Notes under the pieces: model-generated
Seen by the model: only the letters and a program-made list of their open reading frames with translations
Told to the model about the DNA's origin: nothing
The model's database searches: none
Source of the DNA: Altericroceibacterium endophyticum
GTDB taxonomy: Bacteria; Pseudomonadota; Alphaproteobacteria; Sphingomonadales; Sphingomonadaceae
NCBI RefSeq assembly: GCF_009827595.1
Contig: NZ_WTYT01000003.1
Span: 310,001-374,000 of the forward strand
Length of the DNA stretch: 64,000 bases
Reading direction: 5' to 3'
In this document: in pieces, positions 27,483-35,330 of the stretch
Numbering within the stretch: position 1 is the first letter of the stretch
Layout: the number at the start of each line of letters is the position of its first letter
Position numbers and translations under genes: made by a program

Positions 27483-29600
27483 ATGATCAAACAGCTTCTT
27501 GCAGTCGGCGTTTCCGCCGCTGCGCTTGCCCTTTCCATCCCCGCTGCGGCGCAGGACGAAATGGAAGAAAAAATCCCGACGCCGGAAATGCATTTCGGCA
27601 CTTGGGGTGTTGATCCCGATGCTCTCGATCCGGCGGTTGATCCGGGTGATGACTTCTTCGCCTATGTGAATGGCAAATGGATTGCTGACAATCCGATCCC
27701 GCCCGAATATGCGCGTTTCGGGGCTTTCAACATCCTGCGCGAGAAATCGACCGCCGATGTGGATGCCTTGGTGGATGAGCTGCTTGCGGCCAATCCTGCT
27801 CCGGGGACGCAGGAGCGACGGATTGTCGATGCCTATAACGCCTATATGGATACGAATGCGATCAACAGTGCAGGGTTGGCGCCTGCCAAGCCCTATCTGA
27901 ACGAGATCATGGCCGCGCAGGATCTGTCGGCCCTGATTGATGTGATGGGCGAACCGGGCGAACCGGCGCTTGTCAGCGGCAGTGTCACGGTCGATTCCAA
28001 GGATCCCGACAGCTACATCGTTTCGATCGGCTTTAACGGCATGGGCCTGCCTGATCGTGATTATTATCTGGTCGACAATGAACGTAATCAGGAAATCCGC
28101 AAAGCCTATAAGGGCTATCTCGCTTTCCTGCTGGGCAAAGCCGGCTATGCCGCGCCGGAGCAGGCGGCGGAGGCTGTTTATAGTTTCGAACATAGCGTCG
28201 CTATGCTGGAATGGGACCGGACGGCTCTGCGCAATCGTGATCTGACTTATAACAAGCTCAGCCGCGCTGAATTGCAGGCGCTGGCGCCTGATTTCCCGCT
28301 CGATGAGATGTTGGCATCGCAGGGTTATGGCGATCAACAGACCTTCCTTGCCTCGCAACTGCCCCCGACAGCTGAGGAAAGCGCCGGGCTGGATGCGGCC
28401 ATGCTGAACGGTATTGGCGGTGGCTTGCCGGCGATGATGAAACTGGTCGACACAGTGCCGCTTGCCACGCTCAAGGCCTATATGGCGGCGCAGTTCCTGT
28501 CGAATAACGCCTCCGTTCTGCCGAGCGATATCGATCAGGCGCATTTCAATCTCTATGGCAAATTGCTGAACGGGCAGGAAGAACAACGCCCGCGCTGGAA
28601 ACGCGCCATTGCCGCGACGGAGAGTGAGCTTGGTGAAGTGCTGGGCAAGATCTATGTCGATCGGTATTTCCCGCCAGAGAACAAGGCCGCGATGGATGAT
28701 CTGGTCGAGAACTTGCGCCAGGCGCTGGCCGTAAGCATTGCCGAAAATGACTGGATGGGCGATCAGACCAAGAAAGAGGCAGAGGCCAAGCTTAACGCCT
28801 TCACGCCCAAGATTGGCTATCCGGATGAATTCAAGACTTATGAAGGTCTGACGATTTCGGCGGACACTCCGCTGGCCAACCGGGTTGCGGCCATGGATTG
28901 GCAGCATGACTATGATCTAAGCCGGTTAGGGCAGCCTGTGGACCGCCGCGAATGGTTCATGCTGCCGCAGACCGTGAACGCCTATTACAATCCGGTGATG
29001 AACGAAATCGTCTTCCCGGCGGCTATCCTGCAGCCACCCTTCTTCAACGAAACAGCCGATCCGGCCGTGAATTACGGCGCGATTGGTGGCGTGATCGGCC
29101 ATGAAATGGGCCATGGTTTTGACGACCAGGGCGCAAAGTCCGACGGCACCGGCATGTTGCGCAATTGGTGGACCCCGCAGGACAAGGCGAAATTTGAAGA
29201 GCTGACTGGCAAACTGGTGGCGCAATATAACCAGTTCTGTCCCTATGATGATGGCAAAACATGCGTGAATGGCGCCTTCACTCTGGGCGAGAATATCGGT
29301 GATCTGGGCGGGCTGAGCCTGGCCTATCGTGCGTATAAAATGTCGCTGGATGGCAAGGAAGCACCGGTCATTGACGGGCTGACGGGCGATCAGCGCTTTT
29401 TCCTCGCCTGGGCACAGGTCTGGCGTTCAACCCAGCGCGACGCCGCCGGGCGGCAGCGTCTGATGACCGATCCGCATAGTCCGGAGGAATTCCGGACCAA
29501 CGGCATCGTGCGCAATATGGACGCCTGGTATGATGCGTTTGACGTGACGCCGGAGGATGATCTCTATCTGCCGCCCGAACAACGCGTGACCATCTGGTAA
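27483..29600 (+). CDS. M13 family (neprilysin/PepO-like) metallopeptidase
   Basis: 705-residue exported zinc endopeptidase. A signal peptide (MIKQLLAVGVSAAALALSIP) ends in AAAQ. The zinc site HEMGH is at residues 540-544 in GHEMGHGFDDQG, and the third ligand Glu603 is in the ENIGDLGG motif. The late DPHSPEEFRTNG segment is also characteristic of M13. The N-terminal M13_N domain spans about residues 55-440. Since there is no lipobox it is probably soluble in the periplasm. Substrates of bacterial M13 peptidases are small peptides; none can be named here. AAAGG lies 7 bases before the ATG. A hairpin follows the stop. Confidence 0.93.
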   Translation: MIKQLLAVGVSAAALALSIPAAAQDEMEEKIPTPEMHFGTWGVDPDALDPAVDPGDDFFAYVNGKWIADNPIPPEYARFGAFNILREKSTADVDALVDELLAANPAPGTQERRIVDAYNAYMDTNAINSAGLAPAKPYLNEIMAAQDLSALIDVMGEPGEPALVSGSVTVDSKDPDSYIVSIGFNGMGLPDRDYYLVDNERNQEIRKAYKGYLAFLLGKAGYAAPEQAAEAVYSFEHSVAMLEWDRTALRNRDLTYNKLSRAELQALAPDFPLDEMLASQGYGDQQTFLASQLPPTAEESAGLDAAMLNGIGGGLPAMMKLVDTVPLATLKAYMAAQFLSNNASVLPSDIDQAHFNLYGKLLNGQEEQRPRWKRAIAATESELGEVLGKIYVDRYFPPENKAAMDDLVENLRQALAVSIAENDWMGDQTKKEAEAKLNAFTPKIGYPDEFKTYEGLTISADTPLANRVAAMDWQHDYDLSRLGQPVDRREWFMLPQTVNAYYNPVMNEIVFPAAILQPPFFNETADPAVNYGAIGGVIGHEMGHGFDDQGAKSDGTGMLRNWWTPQDKAKFEELTGKLVAQYNQFCPYDDGKTCVNGAFTLGENIGDLGGLSLAYRAYKMSLDGKEAPVIDGLTGDQRFFLAWAQVWRSTQRDAAGRQRLMTDPHSPEEFRTNGIVRNMDAWYDAFDVTPEDDLYLPPEQRVTIW

Positions 29601-29623
29601 GCATTTAGCCGATAACCATAAAA

Positions 29624-29663
29624 TATCGGGGTGCGGAACATGTTTGTATCCGTTCCCCCGATA
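29624..29663 (+). terminator. Two-part hairpin after the M13 gene
   Basis: Outer arms TATCGGG/CCCGATA and inner arms GGAAC/GTTCC pair, separated by an unpaired GTGC bulge on the left. It lies 23 bases after the M13 stop. There is no T run, so it may be an RNA-stabilising or attenuating structure rather than an intrinsic terminator. Confidence 0.4.
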
Positions 29664-29756
29664 CTTCCTGTGAAAAGTCTTTCCTCCGTTCGTCGTGTTT
29701 CGCGGAACAAAAGCCTGCCACACCGGCTTTCTCGAACAAGTGGTAAAGAGGTTTTT

Positions 29757-30026
29757 ATGGGCGTTCTATTCATGATCGGCGCCGGGGCCGTCTTGGGATG
29801 GCTCTGCTCGATCATCATGCATACGGAAAGCTCGAAAGGAATCTGGCTGGATATCGGGGCAGGAATCCTCGGTGCTTTGCTGGTCGGGCTGATTTTTAAC
29901 CCAGTTTTTGGCCTTGCTCAATTTGTTGGGGGAACCAATAGTGTGGGTGGTTTGTTGCTATCCCTTGTTGGTTCGGTTTTAATGCTCGTCGCACTTAATG
30001 TGTTTTATCGCGGTAAGTTGCGCTAA
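29757..30026 (+). CDS. GlsB/YeaQ/YmgE family small membrane protein
   Basis: 89-residue protein with three predicted transmembrane helices: residues 2-20, 30-47 and 63-82. It has the Gly-rich pattern of the YeaQ/YmgE/GlsB (transglycosylase-associated) family: GAGAVLGWLCS, GIWLDIGAGILGALLVG and GGLLLSLVGSVLMLVALN. Members are stress-responsive in many bacteria, but no biochemical function is firmly established. The ATG at 29757 has AAAGAGG just upstream. An in-frame extension of 42 codons upstream is rejected because it lacks hydrophobic character. The next gene is a small acidic lipoprotein. Confidence 0.85.
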   Translation: MGVLFMIGAGAVLGWLCSIIMHTESSKGIWLDIGAGILGALLVGLIFNPVFGLAQFVGGTNSVGGLLLSLVGSVLMLVALNVFYRGKLR

Positions 30027-30109
30027 GAGAGCAGTACGTTACTGAGTTCACTAGGGCGATGGCGCCATTTTAACGGGCCATTGCCCAATATTTGAAGGGG
30101 AAATTACCT

Positions 30110-30367
30110 ATGAAGAAACTTATCATGTTCGCTTCCGCAGCAGCTCTCGGCCTCGGCGTTGCCGCATGTGACGGCCCGAAGGAAGAAGCTATGGAAGACC
30201 AGGGCGAAGCAATGGAAGCTCAACTGGACTCGCAGGCTGAAGCGCTTGACGATGCCGGCATGGAAGCCGAATCAGACGCCATGGAAGACAAGGCTGACGC
30301 CGTCGAAGACGAAATGGAAGAAAAAGCTGATACCGTTGGCGAAGAAATGGACGACAACGCAATGTAA
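30110..30367 (+). CDS. Small acidic lipoprotein with heptad-like repeats
   Basis: 85-residue lipoprotein: MKKLIMFASAAALGLGVAAC is a signal peptide with lipobox GVAAC (Cys20). The mature part is almost entirely Asp, Glu, Ala and Met in a heptad-like pattern, with recurring AMED, EAMEAQ, DAMEDKAD and DAVEDEMEE, so it should be a helix or coiled coil and very acidic. It resembles, in general design, Lpp-like murein or spacer lipoproteins, but I cannot assign a family. AAGGGG lies a few bases before the ATG, and a good terminator follows, so it is monocistronic. A similar lipoprotein is at 31602-31916. Confidence 0.75.
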   Translation: MKKLIMFASAAALGLGVAACDGPKEEAMEDQGEAMEAQLDSQAEALDDAGMEAESDAMEDKADAVEDEMEEKADTVGEEMDDNAM

Positions 30368-30388
30368 TTTCGCGTTCAGCGAAAACAG

Positions 30389-30418
30389 ACGGCCCCGAAG
30401 CAATTCGGGGCCGTTTTT
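30389..30418 (+). terminator. Rho-independent terminator of the acidic lipoprotein gene
   Basis: Stem ACGGCCCCGAA / TTCGGGGCCGT with a four-base GCAA loop, followed by TTTTT. Confidence 0.93.
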
Positions 30419-30471
30419 GTATCTGCAATCTGCAAACATCGTACGCGGGTTTGGCCCGCCGCGCGATAGGC

Positions 30472-31389
30472 TCAGACCGGCCGCGCGTCCGAACCTCGGC
30501 CACCGGTCAGCTGATATTCCTGTGTCCCGCGATGCAGCACATTGTCGACATCGATCACCGCGGCATTGGCATAGGTGAAGCCGGGTGAGATATTCCGATA
30601 CAGGCGATCAAAATCGCGCTCCACCGTCTGGCGGTGAAGATCTTCGAAACTGTCGATCACGAAATAGGTCGGCTGGAGATCATCAATCACGTAATCCGTG
30701 CGCATGACCCGGTCGACATTCAGCATGATGCGATTGGGGGATTGTCCTTCCAGCGCAAAGATCGCCTCGCGCGGACCCGAGAGGATTCCGGCGCCGAAAA
30801 TCCGTAGATCGTCATTTTCGCGGATCAGGCCGAATTCCACCGTATACCAATATAATGCGCCCAGCGCCTTCAACCGGTTGTACTGCATGGCCTTCCACCC
30901 GGCCTTGCCATATTCCTGCATATAATCGGCCATCACCGGATTGGTAAGCAAGGGCACATGGCCGAACACATCGTGGAAGACATCCGGTTCCTGAATATAA
31001 TCGAATGTCTCACGCGTGCGGATAAAATTGCCTGCGGGAAAGCGGCGATTGGCCAGATGCCAGAAGAATACGTGGTCCGGGATCAGCATCGGCACGGGCA
31101 CCACGCTCCAGCCGGTCAGCTTGTTCAGCTGTTCGGACAGCGTTTCAAATTCAGGCACACCGCCTTTGCCCAGATCAAGTCGCTCAAGCCCCTCCAGAAA
31201 GGCGCTGCAGGCACGGCCGGGCAAAAGCTCCATCTGCCGCGCGAACAAATCATTCCAGATCGCATCATCATCCGAATCATAGCTGCGCTGTTTCGGCTCG
31301 AGCCAGTTTTCGCCGATATGGGACGGCCGGCGAAGGGGGGCGGTGTAGGTTCCTTCCGGAACCCGGGGGATGCGTGAAAAATCTGACAT
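30472..31389 (-). CDS. phhA: Phenylalanine 4-monooxygenase
   Basis: Pterin- and iron-dependent enzyme hydroxylating phenylalanine to tyrosine. The 305-residue length is typical of the bacterial monodomain form without a regulatory ACT domain. The iron ligands are His139 and His144 in FHDVFGHVP and Glu185 in YWYTVEFGL. No pterin-recycling dehydratase (phhB) or AsnC/Lrp regulator is adjacent. The start ATG at 31389 has no Shine-Dalgarno; a TACAAT box seven bases upstream suggests a leaderless transcript. The two small acidic lipoprotein genes lie on either side. Confidence 0.94.
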   Translation of the reverse strand: MSDFSRIPRVPEGTYTAPLRRPSHIGENWLEPKQRSYDSDDDAIWNDLFARQMELLPGRACSAFLEGLERLDLGKGGVPEFETLSEQLNKLTGWSVVPVPMLIPDHVFFWHLANRRFPAGNFIRTRETFDYIQEPDVFHDVFGHVPLLTNPVMADYMQEYGKAGWKAMQYNRLKALGALYWYTVEFGLIRENDDLRIFGAGILSGPREAIFALEGQSPNRIMLNVDRVMRTDYVIDDLQPTYFVIDSFEDLHRQTVERDFDRLYRNISPGFTYANAAVIDVDNVLHRGTQEYQLTGGRGSDARPV

Positions 31390-31390
31390 G

Positions 31391-31404
31391 GTTACTATTG
31401 TAAC
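31391..31404 (-). promoter_or_regulatory. phhA -10 box inside a short palindrome
   Basis: GTTAC-TATT-GTAAC is a perfect 5-bp inverted repeat whose minus-strand reading contains TACAAT (31402-31397), a -10 box matching consensus at five positions. It ends seven bases before the phhA ATG, so transcription would begin at or next to the start codon. The -35 region is weak. Confidence 0.4.
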
Positions 31405-31530
31405 AAACTACACAATCCTTGGCGATGTTCCCGCGCCAAGCGGTGAATTGTTTCCGCCAAGCGCCCAATCGCCAGAATATCGCTGGCTACGCTGCGGAAA
31501 GGCTGCGCCTTTGTCATTCGGCAGGACAAC

Positions 31531-31560
31531 AAAAAAGGCGGCCGGATGACCAGCCGCCTT
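31531..31560 (-). terminator. Terminator of the Ala-rich lipoprotein gene
   Basis: Read on the minus strand: AAGGCGGC, ten-base loop, GCCGCCTT followed by four further T (31534-31531, continuing a six-T run). It lies about 40 bases after the lipoprotein stop and 140 bases before phhA. Confidence 0.9.
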
Positions 31561-31601
31561 GATTTGTGTGTAACAGGCAAGGCTTCGAAAAGCCCGGCTG
31601 C

Positions 31602-31916
31602 TTACATGTCGTTTTCGGCAGCCTGCGTGGCAGCTTCTGCAGCAGCGGCTGCATCGGCAGCGGCGGCTTCTGCAGCTTCACCCGCTTCGGCAGCGGCGTC
31701 AGAAGCAGCTTCGGAGCTTTCGGCAGCATCTTCCGCAGCGTCGGACGCGGCATCCGCATCGGCCACGGGGTCTTCCACACCAGGCTGCATGGCTTCGTCA
31801 GCTGGCATTTCCACGGTGTCGGCCATTGCATCCTGCGATGCATTGTCAGAACTTCCGCAAGCAGCAAGGGCCAGAGCGGCGCCGGATGCGAGCAGGGTAT
31901 AGGCGATTTTCTTCAT
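31602..31916 (-). CDS. Ala/Glu/Asp-rich small lipoprotein
   Basis: 104-residue lipoprotein: signal peptide MKKIAYTLLASGAALALAAC ending in lipobox ALAAC (Cys20). The mature region is about 40 percent alanine with regular acidic residues (DAAEDAAESSEAASDAAAEA then EAAEAAAADAAAAAE), predicting a long helix or coiled coil. Function unknown. Architecture is the same as the 30110-30367 lipoprotein (Cys20, acidic helical repeat), but the repeat is Ala-based rather than Met/Glu-based. AGAGG precedes the ATG. A strong terminator follows, so it is probably monocistronic and highly expressed. Confidence 0.75.
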   Translation of the reverse strand: MKKIAYTLLASGAALALAACGSSDNASQDAMADTVEMPADEAMQPGVEDPVADADAASDAAEDAAESSEAASDAAAEAGEAAEAAAADAAAAAEAATQAAENDM

Positions 31917-32094
31917 GAGAAACCTCTCGATAATAATGTCGCAAACAGGATGATATTTCACGTTCGCAGGTGCCGGAACCTAAAGCAGCCAAGACGTGAT
32001 GCAATGGAAAAGCGATATGCTGAGGCAAAGTGATGCGGGATAAAAGCGTGCCGACGGGTTTTCCTGCCGCCCGCCATCTGCCAGTGATCTGATC

Positions 32095-33909
32095 ATGCAT
32101 GCTTCCGCATCACCTCCTCCGGGGCCGGCGCAAGATCTGACGCTGGATCCACTTGTCCCGCTGCGCGAAACCTTTGGCTTTTCCGGGTTTCGCGGCCGGC
32201 AGGCCGAAGTGGTGGAGCGGGTTCTGGCCGGGCAGTCCACTCTTGCCGTCATGCCGACGGGCGCGGGGAAATCGCTCACCTATCAATTGCCCGCCATCAT
32301 GCGGGAGGGCACCTGTGTGGTCATTTCGCCCTTGATCGCATTGATGCATGATCAATTGCGGTCAGCGCGCGCCAATGGAATTCGCGCTGCGACGCTGACC
32401 AGCGCCGATGCCGACTGGCGCGAAACACAGGATGCCTTCCGCGCTGGTGCGCTCGATCTGCTCTATGTCGCGCCTGAACGGGCCAGTCAGCCCGCTTTCC
32501 AAGCCTTGCTGGAAAGCGCGCCCATTGCCCTTTTCGCGATCGACGAAGCGCATTGCGTATCAGAATGGGGGCACGATTTCCGGCCCGATTACCGGGCCTT
32601 GCGCCCGTTGCTGGAGCGGTTTGGCGATGTGCCCCGGCTGGCGCTGACCGCGACGGCGGATGCGCATACGCGCGCCGATATTCTGGCGCAGCTCGGCATT
32701 CCGGAAAGTGGATTGATCATTGCCGGCTTCGATCGGCCGAATATCCGCTATGCCATTCGCCCCCGTGAAAGTCTGATGCGGCAGCTGACACAGCTGCTGG
32801 AGGATGAACCGGGGCCGGGCATTATCTATGCCCCCACCCGCAAGAAGGTGGAGGAGCTGGCGCAGAGGCTGTCCAGCCAGACTGGCCGCAACGTCTTATC
32901 CTATCACGCCGGATTGCCGCCGGACGAGCGGGCGGATAATCAGGCGGCATTCGTGGGGAGCGAGGATACGGTCATCGTCGCCACTGTTGCCTTTGGCATG
33001 GGGATCGACAAGCCGGATGTGCGCTTTGTGGCCCATGCGGGCATCCCCAAATCGATTGAGGCCTACTACCAGGAAACCGGCCGTGCCGGGCGTGATGGTG
33101 ACCCGTCGCAGGCGATCATGCTGTGGGGGGCAGAAGATTTCGCCCGCGCGCGCCAGCGTCTGTTTGAAATGGATGAGGGGCGCCGTCAGGGAGAAAGCCA
33201 GCGTCTCGACGCACTGGCCGCATTGGTGGAGACCGCCGGGTGCCGCCGCGCGGTGTTGCTGCGCCATTTTGGCGAAAACCCGCCTGAAACCTGCGGTAAT
33301 TGCGACAATTGCCTTGATCCCCCTGATGTGATCGACGCGACAGAGCTGGCCCGCAAATTGCTGAGCGCGGTGTATCGGACCGGGCAGAGTTATGGCTTTG
33401 GCCATATTCAGAAAGTGCTGACCGGCGCGGATGATGAGCGGGTGCGTCAGCGCGGGCATGATCAGTTGAGCGTGTTCGGCATTGTCGAACGCGATGAAGC
33501 GCCTTTATTGCGCCCGCTGACCCGGGCTCTGCAGGCACGCGGGCATTTGCTGCCGACCGATCATGGCGGATTGGCGCTGGGCGGTGATGCGCGGGCAGTT
33601 CTGGTTGGCGAGCAAATCATTGCCATGGCCCGCCCTCCGGCTCGCAAAACCGGCAGCCGTCGCGGCCAGGCCAATGCCACCCCCAATCCTGTGGGCGACC
33701 CTCTGTTCGATGCGCTGCGCAGCTTGCGCCGCGATCTGGCGCGTGCCGCCAAAGTGCCGCCTTACGTTATTTTCCATGACGCGGTGCTGCGCGAATTTAC
33801 CGAAGCACGGCCCATGGATCTGGCGCAAATGGCGGACATACAGGGGGTTGGGCGCAAAAAACTGGATGCCTATGGCGATGCTTTCCTGCGGGTGATTGCT
33901 CAATATTGA
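32095..33909 (+). CDS. recQ: ATP-dependent DNA helicase RecQ
   Basis: 604-residue 3'-5' helicase for recombination and fork repair. Walker A PTGAGKS is at residues 54-60, DEAHCVSEWGHDF starts at residue 150 (Walker B plus the aromatic-rich loop), and the helicase C-terminal half contains YHAGLPPDERA and YYQETGRAGRDG. Zinc-binding cysteines of the RQC region are in CRRAVLLRHFGENP and TCGNCDNC near residues 380-405. A single HRDC domain closes the protein. Standard length and architecture. It is a lone gene, followed 54 bases later by the beta-helix gene on the same strand. Confidence 0.95.
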   Translation: MHASASPPPGPAQDLTLDPLVPLRETFGFSGFRGRQAEVVERVLAGQSTLAVMPTGAGKSLTYQLPAIMREGTCVVISPLIALMHDQLRSARANGIRAATLTSADADWRETQDAFRAGALDLLYVAPERASQPAFQALLESAPIALFAIDEAHCVSEWGHDFRPDYRALRPLLERFGDVPRLALTATADAHTRADILAQLGIPESGLIIAGFDRPNIRYAIRPRESLMRQLTQLLEDEPGPGIIYAPTRKKVEELAQRLSSQTGRNVLSYHAGLPPDERADNQAAFVGSEDTVIVATVAFGMGIDKPDVRFVAHAGIPKSIEAYYQETGRAGRDGDPSQAIMLWGAEDFARARQRLFEMDEGRRQGESQRLDALAALVETAGCRRAVLLRHFGENPPETCGNCDNCLDPPDVIDATELARKLLSAVYRTGQSYGFGHIQKVLTGADDERVRQRGHDQLSVFGIVERDEAPLLRPLTRALQARGHLLPTDHGGLALGGDARAVLVGEQIIAMARPPARKTGSRRGQANATPNPVGDPLFDALRSLRRDLARAAKVPPYVIFHDAVLREFTEARPMDLAQMADIQGVGRKKLDAYGDAFLRVIAQY

Positions 33910-33963
33910 GGCAGTGCCAACTTCGCATGTCGCATGGCGCGGGCACCATGCTATCGTCATTTC

Positions 33964-34926
33964 ATGAAAACACGCAGATTCTCGCTTCGCACCGCCGTCA
34001 CTTTGTGCGGCCTGTCCGTCCTATGCGCTGGCTCTGCGGCGATGGGGCAGGCCCAATCGGGCGCTTTTGAGGTGGAGGAAACCGGGCAGAGCTTCGCGCG
34101 GCTGCAACAGGCGGTTAACGCCATTGGCGATGGCAGGGGAACGATTCGCATCGCCAATGGGGTCTATTCCGAATGCGCGGTGCAGGCGGCCGGCGCGGTG
34201 ACGTATCTGGCGGTTGAAGCGGGGCAGGCGATTTTTGATGGCGTGACATGTGAAGGCAAGGCTGCCCTCGTTCTGCGTGGCCGCAGCGCGCAGGTTTCGG
34301 GGCTGGTTTTCCAGAATATGGCTGTGCCTGATTATAATGGGGCGGGCATCCGGCTGGAACGCGGTAATCTGACCGTGGCGCAAAGCTGGTTTCGCGACAG
34401 CCAGCAGGGTATCCTGACAGCAGCCGATCCCAATGGGCAAATCGTGATCGATCATTCCACTTTCAGTCGGCTGGGCACATGTGCCGGGGCCGGTGGCTGT
34501 GCCCATTCCGCTTATATTGGTGACTATGGCGTCCTGCGCGTGACGCGTAGCCGGTTTGAACAGGGGCGTGGCGGGCATTATCTCAAAAGCCGCGCCCGGA
34601 AAAATGATGTCGCCAGCAGTTCCTTCGACGATACGCAGGGCCGCGCCACCAATTACATGATCGACTTGCCGGGGGGATCAGTGGGCCAGATCAGCAACAA
34701 TCGGTTTGTTCAGGGGCGTGATAAGGAGAATTACTCCGCCCTCATCGCCATCGCGGCGGAGGGGCAGCCCCACACATCGGAAGGCCTGCAGATCATCGGC
34801 AATGATGCGCGGGTCGCTCCCGATGTGCAGCACGACACCACTTTTGTGGCCAATTGGTCAGACGATAATGTTCGGCTATCGGATAATAAGCTGGGTCCAC
34901 GGATCCAGAAATATGAACGACGGTGA
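33964..34926 (+). CDS. Exported right-handed beta-helix repeat protein
   Basis: 320-residue protein with a signal peptide (MKTRRFSLRTAVTLCGLSVL then AGSAAMGQAQ). The rest has the pectate-lyase-like beta-helix pattern: successive short strands of the type IRIANGVYSECAV, LVLRGRSAQVSGLVFQN, GIRLERGNLTVAQSWFRDS, IVIDHSTFSRLG, VLRVTRSRFEQG. Such folds occur in polysaccharide lyases, epimerases and adhesins. No lyase active-site residues can be pointed to with confidence, so a carbohydrate substrate is only a guess. The ATG lacks a ribosome site; the frame is open ten codons upstream. Confidence 0.8.
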   Translation: MKTRRFSLRTAVTLCGLSVLCAGSAAMGQAQSGAFEVEETGQSFARLQQAVNAIGDGRGTIRIANGVYSECAVQAAGAVTYLAVEAGQAIFDGVTCEGKAALVLRGRSAQVSGLVFQNMAVPDYNGAGIRLERGNLTVAQSWFRDSQQGILTAADPNGQIVIDHSTFSRLGTCAGAGGCAHSAYIGDYGVLRVTRSRFEQGRGGHYLKSRARKNDVASSSFDDTQGRATNYMIDLPGGSVGQISNNRFVQGRDKENYSALIAIAAEGQPHTSEGLQIIGNDARVAPDVQHDTTFVANWSDDNVRLSDNKLGPRIQKYERR

Positions 34927-35004
34927 GCCGGGTCAAAAGCTGCCGAAATTTGCGAAATGGCTGATGCGTTCCTATCTTTCCTTTGAAAGACAAGGAGATG
35001 GCCT

Positions 35005-35271
35005 ATGGCAGGCGGATGGACCCGCGATGGCGCGGTGCAGGATCAGATCGATGATACGGTAAAGGATGCGGTGCAGCGCGCGCGTGCATCCTTGGCGCAG
35101 GGCGAAGCGGCGCGTGAATGCTCGATTTGCGGTGAGGACATTCCCGAGGCCCGGCGCAAGGCGCTGCCAGGCGCGCGGACCTGTGTTGCCTGTCAGCAGG
35201 AACGCGACAGCAGCAACCGGGCCAGCAGTGCTTTCAATCGCCGTGGAAGTAAAGACAGCCAGCTGCGGTAG
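35005..35271 (+). CDS. Short DksA/TraR-type C4 zinc-finger protein
   Basis: 88-residue protein: a short N-terminal helix (DGAVQDQIDDTVKDAVQRAR), then a zinc finger CSICGEDIPEARRKALPGAR with the second pair CVACQQE. This matches the YbiI/TraR-like small zinc-finger proteins related to DksA. Without the long coiled coil of DksA the way it would contact RNA polymerase is unclear. AAGGAG lies 7 bases before the ATG. It is the second member of this superfamily in the window; the first, at 12950-13279, is a separate longer type. Confidence 0.78.
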   Translation: MAGGWTRDGAVQDQIDDTVKDAVQRARASLAQGEAARECSICGEDIPEARRKALPGARTCVACQQERDSSNRASSAFNRRGSKDSQLR

Positions 35272-35330
35272 TCGGATAGATCCATGAGCAGCCGGAGGTT
35301 CAGAATGTGCCGTTGATCCGCCGTTACGGC

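Noticed and set aside
29700-29757. EcfG-like promoter upstream of the GlsB-like gene (GGAAC at 29704)
   Set aside because: GGAAC is present but no CGTT occurs 16-17 bases later; the nearest match (GCTT) is too poor.
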